Shown piece by piece: positions 10,130-20,886 of a DNA stretch of 64,000 nucleotides. The stretch comes from Sordariomycetes sp. S80-01Y. Lineage: Eukaryota > Ascomycota > Sordariomycetes. The stretch spans positions 2,170,001-2,234,000 of the forward strand of contig JAXQJY010000029.1 of assembly GCA_037042185.1 (NCBI GenBank), in the 5' to 3' direction. The notes under the pieces were generated by a model that was given only the letters and a program-made list of their open reading frames with translations, was not told the DNA's origin and did not search any database. Both the position numbers and the translations under genes were made by a program. Position 1 is the first letter of the stretch, and each line of letters starts with the position of its first letter.

Positions 10130-11392
10130 AATCCGGCACAAGCACATGCACCTCGCTGAATCACCTTTCTCCCCTCGTGTACACGAGCTTTCCACCGCTC
10201 ACCTTCCCGTCTGCCATGTCCCGGATGCCTTTCAGCACACCGTTCAAACCGCTGCCCCCTCTGTTCAGAAAGATCTTCGGGGCCTTGACCGGGCCCTCCC
10301 TCATTAGACCTTAAGCCATGGGCACGAAAATATTCGTGAACTCATGATCCTCGGGCACGGAGTCGGGATATCTCAGGAAGAACTAGTCCTCGCCGAAGAC
10401 AATGTACGCCGCGGTGAAGGAGATCTCGACGTTGGGGTCAGCCTTCTTAACGAATTCTTGGGTCTGCGGAGGAGCGTCACATGTCGACTTCCCTCATTTG
10501 CGAAGACTTCGGAGGCTACGCGAGAGCGGCCTGTTCGTGGGGATGACAGTCCCTCGCCGGGGTCAGGGGCTGGCCTTTCATGGTTGCTGCGACCTCTTCG
10601 CTGATTGTCAGGGAAAAGCAGTCGAGCACATGGTCTGCGCCGAGGGAATATAGGTATTCTGCGTCGCGGGGGGGAGGGGCGGGGGAGATGTGGTGATGAC
10701 TGTAGCGCCGGACGCTTTGGCATACTGGAGGCCTGCGATGCCTATGGCTGTGCTGCCGCCATATATGAAGGAGGTTAGAAGGCTTTTTGACCGCCTCATC
10801 AGGACGGGGAGGCTCGACTTGTTGATGCAAACTCTGACCCTACGCTGTCATTAGCCGTAATAATAACATTGGTACAGGGAAAGGGGAGACGCACAACTGT
10901 ACCCGTCGCGACACCTTGGGTTGCTGCTTCGATATCACTAATGTTCTCCGGAATCTTCGTCATGTTATTAACCTTGGCAGAAATCACATCTGCAAGCGAC
11001 CCATCGGTCTTCCTGAGCCGATTCCTACATCTGTCAGTACCATAACCCTCCCAGCAATGTCAGCAGACTGGCCCTCCGTTGACGGCGCCAGAGACCTTGT
11101 CTCCGACTTTGATGTCCCTCATTACCCTTTTCCCATGCTCGTCGACGATGCCCGCGAGAATCGGCATCCAGCTAGGGGTCTTCCTGCGCCTTGAGGTTGG
11201 CATTGGCATAGTATGCGTCGGCAAAGTTGATGGCCCAGACAGTTGACCGGACGAGGGTGAAGTCGGGGAGGTTTGGATACGGGTGCCCGGCGTCCCTCGT
11301 CTACCGCAGTGTATTTCTTTCAAAACACCAGGCGCGACATCGCAAACAGACGTTGGAAACAGCATCAGGATGGGCGGGACGTCATACCACAT
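10130..11392 (-). pseudogene. Decayed zinc-type alcohol dehydrogenase / enoyl reductase-like gene
   Basis: Pieces of the medium-chain dehydrogenase/reductase family lie in the right order but in different frames: an N-terminal GroES-like piece (DFTLVRSTVWAINFADAYY, near 11250), AGIVDEHG...IKVGDKVSGAVNGG (near 11110), KIPENISDIEAATQGVATGT (near 10930), the nucleotide-binding stretch YGGSTAIGIAGLQYAKASGA (near 10750) with SLGADHVLDC (near 10640), and a C-terminal piece GLNGVLKGIRDMADGKVSGG (near 10200). This order and spacing match fungal toxD-like or trans-enoyl-reductase-like zinc oxidoreductases. Stops and frame changes between the pieces are more than introns can explain, so I regard it as a dead host gene. 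No partner biosynthetic genes lie nearby. Confidence 0.75.
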
Positions 11393-11726
11393 GTCTTTTC
11401 AAGTAGCTGTTTACACTTGTATTCCATCGAGCGCTTACCAATACAGCAGTGTTTGTAAGCGATGCTTGTAGGGAGCCGCACAAAACTACGAGGGAAGACA
11501 CGTTGCAATTCAACATCCGACTTGGCGCTGAGGTTGGTATATTGGAAATCACAAGAAAAGAAATGACAAACGCTTGGTATCACTAGCCAGCCCCGTCTAT
11601 AATCCGAAACCATGATGAAATCTCCAACAAAATGTCGACAAGTAGGTTGCCGCGACCCGTTTCGCCAAAGTGACCGATCGCGCCGTTGTCTGTCTAAATG
11701 AGAGCTGCCAAGGGTTCGGACAATCA
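11393..11726. other. Intergenic, 334 bp
   Basis: This lies between the pseudogene and the 3' end of crz1. I see nothing in it beyond the likely crz1 3' untranslated region. Confidence 0.6.
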
Positions 11727-13828
11727 TCAACGACCGCCCAAGTCACTAGCATAGCCCAGGTCGCCAAAGTTCTGACCCATACCCCCTTCGCCGTAGCCCG
11801 TTCCTGGGCCACTAACATATCCTCCGTCATCTCCATCGTCAAAGTCGCTCGCGTCAAACGATGAGCGCCCACTGACGTCCTCGTCGATGCTACCCATATC
11901 AGCGCCGCCCCAGCTCATGTTCGCTAGCGCAGGGTACTGCTGTAATAGTGCAGCCGGGAAGGCCAGGTTGCCACTGGCGTCCATGGTGTAGCCAGTGTTT
12001 GGATCCAGCATTGGTTGCGGCGCAAGGTTCATGTTCTGCTGCATCTGCTGCTCTCTCCACTTGCGCTGTCTCTCCAGCATCTCCTCATCTAATAGCGGTT
12101 TGATACATATCCGCCCAGCTTCAGATCGGAAATGCCTGCCTAGAGCGTCTGCTCGGGCGAAGCGTCGTCCGCAACCCCACTGACCATTGTTTCCTAGATC
12201 GCCCTTACACACGAACTTCTTCTCTCCCGAATGCAGGCTTTCGTGGCGTTTCCTGTCGTGTTGACGGGCGAAAGCTTTCCCGCACACAGTGCAGACGAAA
12301 GGCCGCTCATCAGTATGGGTTCTTAGGTGAGATCGCAAGTTGTACGCTCGTGTAAATCGTTTCGGGCAAAGCGTGCATTGGAAGGTAGCGGGGTGTTTTT
12401 GAGCACGCTTGGGGTTCCCTGCGTCCTGGCTGCTTTGGAAATCTGGGTCGGCCAGGCGTAAGGCGATCACGTTATTCGGCACGGCGGACGTAGACTGTCT
12501 TCGCCTGTTGGGTGAAACTCCGGAATGGGGCGAGAGCGATCTTGAAGCATCAGAACGAGGTGACAAGCCTGAGCCTGACGAAGGCGAATGGCTCTGGTTG
12601 CCTGGACTGGCGCGACCCATCATGCCCCCAGTGGGATGGAACGGGTCAGTGACTGCACGCTGGCGAGCGCGTTGACGGCCTACGCTGTTAGTACCCTCGG
12701 TCACATTCATCTAGTGGGGATGTTCTTACCTCTTTCTGGTGGTGTCAACGAGTCCTGGTCAAGTTTTGGGCCTCCAAAGCCATTTCCGTTATTTGGTGCA
12801 TAATCAATATTGATTGAGGGTGGTGCCATCTGTCCCATGTCTGCGCCCTGATGCTGTTGTAAGTTCGGGAAAGCCTCGTTGGGGTGCAGCTGTCCATAGG
12901 GAGTAGGATCAGGATAGCTCGGCGCCGCCAGTCCTACGCCCTGGTGGCTCATGTCAGGCATTTGCTGTGGCATAATACGCGGACTGATAGCCGGGCTGTG
13001 GGACGGGCTTCGGTGGTTTGGGCTCCCGGCAGCATCGTTGATATTGAACGAGCCAATGCCCATGACCTCCTGATACAGACTGCCATCCGAAGGCCTCTGT
13101 AGCGGAGAGTGACCCGATGGGTCGTCAAAGTTGTCGGAGCTGACGAGGTTCGGTGACGGTGAGACAGAGGATACTTCTGAATGGGCAGAGGGGCTCCGTC
13201 GGTGACCCTGAAACTGCGGCTGAGACCAGTCGCCCATCTGATTGGGCATGAGAGCTGCTTCAGGGCCAAGAGATGCATGTGAGGTATGACTGGCATTCCG
13301 CGAGTGATGCCCCGAAACAGAAGAGGGGAATTGGTGCTGATTGAATGAAGGGGACTGTTGGGCCGAACCAGGCTGTTGATCGGGCTGCAGCATGTGCGAA
13401 GGATCCGGAGAGCCCTGCGACTGCGGGGACGTCATGTTGTTCATGTCGTTCGGGTTGAGTGTCTGGTCGAAGAGAGGTCCTTGGTTGTAGCTGTCGCCTG
13501 GGCTTCCACCAGGCGGGAAGAGGGAGAAGTCCTCGCCTGCGAGATTCGGCGAGAGATAGTCGGGTTGCGACTGGGAGTAGTCTGGCCCCGAGGATGCGAG
13601 CTGCTGGCTGAAGTTGGTGTTGGCGTCAAAGTATTGGTTGCTGTTGAAGGCGTCGATGTTGGGATCCGAAGCTCCGGAGAAGGGCTGTTGGGCGGACGGG
13701 TCGAGGGCGAGGCCGAGTCCAGCAGATGGGTCTTGGTACGGGCTCGGCGAGGGGGAATGGGACTGAGAATGTATATGAGGCTGGTGGCCGGCCGATGGGG
13801 ACCGGCCGCGCTGAGAGTGCTGATCCAT
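11727..13828 (-). CDS. crz1: C2H2 transcription factor Crz1 (calcineurin-responsive)
   Basis: Two exons (13828-12730 and 12679-11727) joined across a GTAAGA...CTAACAGCGTAG intron give about 683 residues. Crz1 is dephosphorylated by the Ca2+/calmodulin phosphatase calcineurin, enters the nucleus and turns on calcium, ion and wall stress genes. The N-terminal two thirds are Ser/Pro/Gln-rich and disordered, with the motif [10 protein letters not shown] near the end of exon 1, which fits a PxIxIT-type calcineurin docking site. Exon 2 carries two classical fingers ([21 protein letters not shown] and [21 protein letters not shown] patterns) and a third atypical finger in which [20 protein letters not shown] separates the metal ligands, as in other Crz1 proteins. 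A Gly-rich acidic tail follows. The ATG at 13828 opens a typical [14 protein letters not shown] start. Identity is firm; targets are inferred from the family. Confidence 0.93.
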
Positions 13829-16217
13829 GTCGCTGACCGTATGTATGTGCGGTACCGAGTATAGGTGCGTACGAGTACGCGGATGAGGCAGACCGAACCC
13901 GGGTTGCGGTCAGCCTTCTCAGGTACGGGGTGGCGATGCCGACGGGCGAGGTGAGGCTGTGCTCCCGGGAGCTATGAATATGACGGATATACCTGGGACT
14001 GCTCTCGGTGCGAACGCGTGGAGGGCGACGACTCGGGTAATGCGCTCGAAGATGGAGGGGAGGGACGCGAATGCGCTCGTGGGGGGGTGCTGTTGGCGAG
14101 GCGGGAAGAGGACGGGATTAAGAACTCGAGATGGTCTGGCGGTCGAGGTCGTCGGTCGGCTTGTGGGGAGCAGCTGGAACAGCAGCCTAGGGCAGATGTG
14201 GGAGCTGCTCTAGTCGAGGCCGGAGGTTAAGCAGGGGAATGAGGTCAGGATGGGTGCTAGTGGGTTTGGTTGGTGCGAGGTGGTGAGGCAGTGCAGAAGT
14301 CGGCGATTAGGGCCAAGCCGTCGAATGGAGAAGCGAGGAAATGTTTCGGCCTGGAGAGACAACTGGCGAGCTGACGACGACGACGCGCGACCCTTGGGCT
14401 TGAGGGACGTCGCTTGAAGGTTGCGGTGATGTTGAGGTCAGAGTCAACCTTGAAGGTGGGAATGGGGATGGGGACGGAGGGGAAGTGGTGAGTGGCAGCG
14501 CGGGGGGGCTGACACCGACTGCCAGCCTTCCATGACAGCAGCCTGTGGTGAGGTGGACGGGACGGGAACCGCTGCCAGTGCCAGTGGCCTCAGAAATTGG
14601 GTATTGGCCAACTGAAGTGCACTAATTGCTGCCCAGCTCTGCTCACAGTGGCCGCCAGAATAAAGTGGGAACCTCAGGCTCCCCGTCGCCTCAATCATCG
14701 GAATGCTGCATTTCTGGCATCTGAAAGCGGCTTCGCTGAGTCGTCCACCGTCCACTTTTTGTCGCATCGTCACTTCCACCACATTTCGCTTCTCGATCCG
14801 AAGCCTGAAACGACACCTGGCACCCGCTGTAGCGTCGGTGACATGTGCTGCTCAGCCACCCGGGCCCCATCCTTGAGTTTTCAAATTTGAGATCAACTTA
14901 AGCTTGACTCAACTCCCGACTCGTATCTACTGAAGTAGGGAAGCCAGCAACAGGGGGGTGGTCCTGCCGATGTCAGCCATCTGTGTGCACCGTGGCGTTT
15001 GGTCCTTGGTCGCCTACCCTGCTGCCTTCAAAACAGAGTTGCATTGCTCCATCAGGCAGTACTCTGCTACCTGTAGGGGTTTGCTTCTCCTGAGGTGGTC
15101 GGCTACTTCCACATCGAGACCAACCTCTCTCCATCGCTTCTCCTGGCTCGCTAGCTCTGGCTTAAGTTGCAGATACCCGAGAGCAGAACTTGGGACATGA
15201 TGTCATAGGAACCCTCCTCTGAGGTTGAAGTTGGTCTGTGCTGCTGGCCACTGGGTCCTTCGGCCTTTACCGAACGTCTTCATCGCGGCTAACCTTTGGT
15301 GACCTCGTAGCTTCAGCTATAAACAAGCTCAACGTTGTCCCAAGCCTCATCGACATCCTGCATTGGCAAATCGTGAAGTCACTGCAATACAGAAACTCCA
15401 AATCATCTGCCGTACCTTGAACCCCTTAGGTGTTACTTCGCGTGCTACTACACAGCCTCGATGTTGCAGGGTATTCAACGTTGACATCCCACCGGATCGC
15501 CAACCCCAGACTCGAATCAACCAATTATCATCCTCTGACCATAAACCAGCCTTGCGAGGCAGGCCGGCAGGATCGCGTGTTTCAGGGATATCGGACGCGA
15601 GTTCCTCGATCGCGCCCACGCCAGGCCTCGTCACCCCCGAGTCTAAGCCTCCTCCGTTGTCCAGGGGTCCTATGTAGGCCATGTCTACGACGAGCAGCTC
15701 GGCAACATTTCAGAGCCAGGGTCTCTCCCACATTCCCGCTCCCGATATGAATCGTCCAATAGTGTGCCTCTTTCGTGTTATTTTTAGCATCCTAGCTCAG
15801 CCTCAATTGCGCTGACACAGAGCGAGCTGGAACAACTCACCGCTCCCTTGCCAACGACAGTTCCCATGCTTGCTGGAACTTCGAAACTTGCCTGGCCCGG
15901 CCTTGCCCCGAGTAGAAGTTCCTCCAACGTTGGACTTGGCTTCAAGTTGTTGCGAGAAGCCTACGTCACTGGAAGTATATGCCTAGGAATGTTTCTTCCA
16001 CATGGACTTCACTGGTGTAGGATCTAGGATAGTATTGTATTCTCCGGAGAGACGAGTTCTAAGTTTAACGCAGTTGCTTATGGTCCTAACGCCGCAAACG
16101 ACCACGCCATTTCTGAATCCATGGTATTCCCCAAATGCTACATTGTTGTTACAGTGTGGGATAGATGACCGTTCCCCGAGGTCGACTTAATGACGAGTTC
16201 GTGAAGTGATCGGTGTC
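13829..16217. other. Intergenic, 2.4 kb: crz1 upstream region and alternative oxidase 3' flank
   Basis: Long 5' flanks are common for fungal regulators, and most of this is probably crz1 promoter and leader. Short open frames are present on both strands but none resembles a protein family. No repeats or RNA genes seen. Confidence 0.6.
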
Positions 16218-17309
16218 TCAAATGACGTCCGCACGTTCGTACCCTGTTGCTTTGAGCGCTGGTTTTGGCGGCTCGCCCGTCTTGAAGTCGCTCACGAAGG
16301 GATTAGGATCTTCCTTCTGGTTGAGGTTGCCAAGCGTGTGGTTGACGCCGCGGTGAGTGGCCTCGTCAGCACGAATGTAGAGAATCAGGTCCCTCATCGT
16401 GCGCTTCCCCTCAGGCATGTTCCAGTACTGGATAGCAATGTCCGGGATCTGGAAGTTGGGATCCGACCACTTGGGCACATTGCCATCCTCGATCTCCTTG
16501 ATGGCCCTTGTGTACGTGTGAACGGCCTCCTCCTCAAGATAGCCGACAAAGCGATGCACTATCTTTGGAGAGATAAGGTAGGAGACGAATAGGCTGTTGA
16601 AGAAAACGCCCTGTGCGCCGATGATCATCATCTTCATGAACCAGCCGGGCTCGCACATCTTCATGAATGTGAGGAGGTGCATGCGCTCATTGTAAGACTC
16701 TTCGAGAAGGGTCTCGATCCAGCCATTGTCGCGCTTCATGCGCCGCAGGGAATTGAGATGACGGAGCATGCCGCCAACCATGCCTGGAACACCTGCGATG
16801 CTCTCGAGGAAGACGAAACGAATGAGCTGGACGTGTCAGCCTTGTCCTATGACGCTCCGCGGGAGGGTAAGACTCACCCACTGGGCCTCTGTTAGGGGCT
16901 TCTCAGCCAATACGGCAGTAGTCGGGTTCTTCTTGTCCACCTGCTGCTGTCCGTCCATACCAGTTGCTTTGTCCATGCACCATCGAGCGATTCTGACCAC
17001 CTTCCAAGCTGCCCAGTCTGCGAACCCCACCGGCTTGCGATGCGATGGCACCACGGCCTTCATCTCTTCATAGGTGTAGCCATGGTGCGGCCAGGCAGCA
17101 GGAGTAGTCTGGATGTGCGGGGTGTCTTTTGCTGGAAAGAAGTCCTTCAGCTGATTCCGAGGCGTCGTCGACAGGTATCGTGGTGATGACACGCAGGCGA
17201 GTCGTAGGGGAGTGATGGCTTGGAATGTTTGGCGGAGGGCGGGAGCCCGGAGGAGATGTGCTGGTTGGCTTGCTGCTGCAAGCCTGGCGTGCGCTATAGT
17301 GGTGGTCAT
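16218..17309 (-). CDS. aox1: Mitochondrial alternative oxidase
   Basis: Exons 17309-16878 and 16826-16218 give 346 residues, the usual family length. The enzyme sits on the matrix face of the inner membrane and passes electrons from ubiquinol to oxygen without pumping protons. Residues 1-50 form an Arg/Ala-rich targeting sequence. All four di-iron motifs are present: E152 in [12 protein letters not shown]191/H194 in [12 protein letters not shown]242 in [10 protein letters not shown], and E299/H302 in [12 protein letters not shown], each helix in the right order. The intron falls in phase 0 just after EAQW. The start [14 protein letters not shown] is preferred because it gives a clean presequence; an upstream in-frame ATG at 17378 would add 23 residues. 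Expression in fungi is usually induced when the cytochrome chain is blocked. Confidence 0.96.
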
Positions 17310-19104
17310 GAGGATGTATGTCAGAGGTTGGTGCTGTTGTCGTGCGTTTATAACTGCGGTTGCCGATTCGGAAACCAAGGGTGTGTTTGGTCAGGATGAG
17401 ATATTCTAATTACAGTGGGAAGTTGCTTTGTAGAATTTATATTTTTGTTCTTTCTGCCTGAGCCGTCCGGCCAGGCTTAGACACATATATACTGTGAAAG
17501 GCGTAGCTAAACAGCGCCCGTCTGCTTTCGAACACGACTCATTCCGATTGTGGAACGCGAGATACGAGACGGAGTGGACGGCAAGCAATGGAAATGAGGC
17601 TGATTGAGCAAATTGGAGACTAGTTGCTACGGCGAGGACGAAGACAGACCGGATAGCTAGGTTTGTGAATGAGAACATGACCTGAAGAGCTTGTCAGGTG
17701 CCTGAGGCTGCATAGCGTCACTGCCAGCAACACCTGCAAGAGGAGCGAGTGCTTTCGGGATGGCTCGGAGGCGGACAAAGTGTTCCTAGAGTCAGAAGGG
17801 AGAGGGCGAGGAAGATTCGGGTTGGGTGGAAAGGCAAGGCAAGGCAGGTGACTCAGCAACAAACCTCCGACCGGAAGACATCGCGACCAGAAACAACCTG
17901 AAGCAATCGCGCACCCGTAGTAACATGGCGCCGAGATGGATCTGTGTCATTCAGTCCGAAATCCTCTCGTTGCGCCCCTTGCCATTTGGCTCTCACCATT
18001 CGCTCCAAACCCGCCTCCTCGTTAGGATGAGCGCAGGGGCAGGTCAAAGCCCTAATGCACTGATCGAGCAGAGACTGAGGCTTCATGCGATTGTGAAGAG
18101 GCAGAATGCAAGGAGCATGAGTCACACTGGCTCCTTGCGCCGTTTGCACGGGAGCACATTGCGCCATGGTTGGCTCTGAGCGATGGGCGCTGCATTAAAT
18201 CGACGCACGTTGCTGCGCGCGCGGCCTGCCTTATGCAGGACCGGAGCGGGAAAAGGGAGGTCTGTGACGTCTTTGCGAATCGTGCTGCAAAAGCCTTCAC
18301 ATGCCGCCTGTGCCCTGCCCGGAGCCCCTAAAATATGACGATAGCCTTCTGTAAGTGTCAACGCCCACGGCACGGCTGCCATTGCACGAGACGTAGACTG
18401 GGGGTTTGCTCACTGAAGAGGACGTCGTCGGGCTTGGGTACCTCAGGGTCGCAATCGCGCATACGCTGCCGCCCCTGTCAAGCATCGGACAGAGAGTCGC
18501 AAATCGACGTTTCTGCCTCCAGGCTGCGCACAAAAAATGCAGCGCAAATATTTCCACCCTCGGGTTCAGCAGCCTCTCAGGCGGAACCGCGCTGGCCATC
18601 TCCGACTGTCAATGAACAGAGATATCTTGTTAAAGACAGAATGGAAGCACATTTCATTGAACAGTTAAGACCCCAAGGTGGTGATCCTCAATTTTATCAA
18701 GATAACAGTAGCGCCATCGATGAGTGCCCCCATCCCCGACATAATTATATGAGGCTTGTCGCTGTTCCAACTGGGTCGGATCCCTGACGCAACCAAACGC
18801 AAGCCCTTTCAGACGGTGCCTCCCCCTCCATCCATTCCTCATTCCTCTCCTTCTCCCTTCCAATTTCCACCCACCACCTCCCACAAAAGGCCACGCTGCT
18901 CAAAACCACGTTTCCGCGCCCTCCGGCCTCCCATCGCTTTCCCATCTGCCCAACTTTAAACCTCGTCAAATTATCGACTCGTGCCATAACCGCGCGCCGC
19001 TCCAAGTCCACAACGTCGTCCAATACCCGGTCCCGCACGGTCCTGTACAGCCAGCGCACATCTTTCAACCACAACCGCCGCACCCACGACACCCGTTTGA
19101 CATC
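17310..19104. other. Intergenic, 1.8 kb: divergent promoters of alternative oxidase and eIF3j
   Basis: The two genes point away from each other. The eIF3j leader (18800-19100) is pyrimidine-rich (CCTCC/TTCTC tracts), typical of well-expressed fungal genes. An ATG-started 90-codon frame on the minus strand at 17678-17406, just upstream of the alternative oxidase, is treated as a finding and not called as a gene. Confidence 0.6.
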
Positions 19105-20181
19105 ATGCCTTCGAAACAGTGGGGTAAGTCCATCACGACGAACAACATCGCCAGCCTACTTTAAGTGTCCTACGGACCGTGTTCTGGGGACTCGCCTCCC
19201 CAGATGCGCCTCTGTGGGGTCCCTGCGCGATCCCTGACCGACACGCGCTGTCAAGTCACGTACCTGCCTGCAGTTCGCTGACCGCTCTTTGCTTAAACAG
19301 ACGACGAGGCGAGCGAGTCGAGCACTCCCCCTTCTTCTCCTCCTGTCACTGCCGTTCGCCGTCGCCAGTTCGACGATGAGGAAGACGACAGCGATGTAAG
19401 TCGCAGCATGCCGCGTTGCGCCGCCATCTCAGAATGTTGCTGACCAACTCCCCAGGTCCTTGACTCGTGGGATGCTGCTGAAGACTCCGAGGTAGAGCGC
19501 GAGAAGGAGAAGAAGAAGCAAGAAGCCGCCGCCAAGGCCGCCGCCGAGGCCGCCGCCAACAAGAAGTCCAAGGCTGAACGCCGTTCCGAGCACATCGCCG
19601 CCCGCAAGGCTCTGGCCGACGAGGACGAGTCGTCCGAGGAGGAGGAGACCGAGGCCGAGCGCCGTCAGCGACTGCGCGCCACAGAGAAGGCTGCCGATCT
19701 GAGCCACGCTCACGACCTCTTCGATGACTTTGGTGACATCGGCGTGCCCAAGGGCCGCAAGGCTGTGAACCCTGCTGCTGCCGTCGCCGTTGACACCAAG
19801 GATCCCAACAACACCGTTAATCTGGCCGAACTGCCTCTTTTCAAGCCCTCGACCAAGACGCAGTTCGAGACTCTGCGCAACACCCTTACTCCTCTCATCA
19901 CTGCTTCCGGCAAGAAGCCTCATTACACCCTCTTCCTGCAGGAGTTTGCCAAGCAGCTCGCCGCTGATCTGCCCAGCGACCAGATCAAGAAGATCTCTAG
20001 CTCACTCACTGCCCTCGCCAACGAGAAGATGAAGCAGGAGAAGGCTGCTGAGAAGGGTGGTAAGAAGACCAAGGCTGCCAAGACCAAGACCTCGCTTGTC
20101 GGCACGCGCCAGAACGACGACGATTTCGCGGCGTACAACAACGACAACGACGATGCCTTCGGCGACGATGACTTTATGTGA
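19105..20181 (+). CDS. HCR1: Translation initiation factor eIF3 subunit j
   Basis: Three exons (19105-19123, 19301-19395, 19456-20181) encode 279 residues. The first exon holds only MPSKQW, and two phase-consistent introns (GTAAGT donors, AG acceptors) restore the family start (W-DDE...). eIF3j is a loosely bound eIF3 subunit that sits near the 40S decoding centre, helps start-codon selection and promotes subunit recycling. An acidic N-terminus is followed by a Lys/Glu/Ala coiled coil (KEKKKQEAAAKAAAEAAANK), the conserved helical core (LFDDFGDIGVPKG, FKPSTKTQFETLRNTL, HYTLFLQEFAKQLAADL) and a Lys-rich then Asp-rich tail ending AFGDDDFM. This order is that of fungal Hcr1. Confidence 0.95.
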
Positions 20182-20886
20182 AGGGCGCCGCTCAGGTTGT
20201 CATGATCTTGACACTGCTCTCCCATCACTACCCACGTCCATCGACCCGGCTCGTTCCTGACGTACAACTATCGGCAAAGCCGCAGGAAAGTAGGCCGCGC
20301 GGGGAGATCGACCACTGGTGGCCGAATCCGCATGCACCTACCTCGGGACTTCGCGTCGCGAATGTCCTGAATGGACACAGCCAACAGTCTGCTGCGCAGG
20401 ACCCAGTGAGGAGCAGGGAGAGCGGAGGGCAGGGGGGACATCGTATCGAGTACACAGCCCGGGGTCTGAGAGATGTTTTCCACACTGTCTTCCATCGGCA
20501 AATTGTCTTGCTTACATTCCGGCGTTGAGGCTTGATTTTCACCTTGAATCGATTACACTATCGAGGCAATAAGAGGACGGAGGACGTAGATGGCGAGGAC
20601 GCGTAGATTGCATAAACAGCTCTGCACTTAATTGAGATGGTCATGAATATTGACAGCAGCTGAGAATCCTGCCTACATTGAGTGTATATGCCTTCGTCAG
20701 AAGCTTGCATGATAGGCTATCAACCGCGCTCCTCCCTCCCCGTAAATTATGTCAAGGATCCCCTAACGCCTGACCAAGTCCAACCATTGTTTTGCGCCAT
20801 GTCTGGCCCCGTGTATCTACAAGCTCAAACAAACAAATCTTGGTGATACAAAATACAACGCTTCGAATAGGTGAGCACAATGCGCT
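20182..20886. other. Intergenic, 705 bp between convergent genes
   Basis: This holds the 3' flanks of eIF3j and MDM31, which run toward each other. I see no gene or repeat. Confidence 0.6.
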
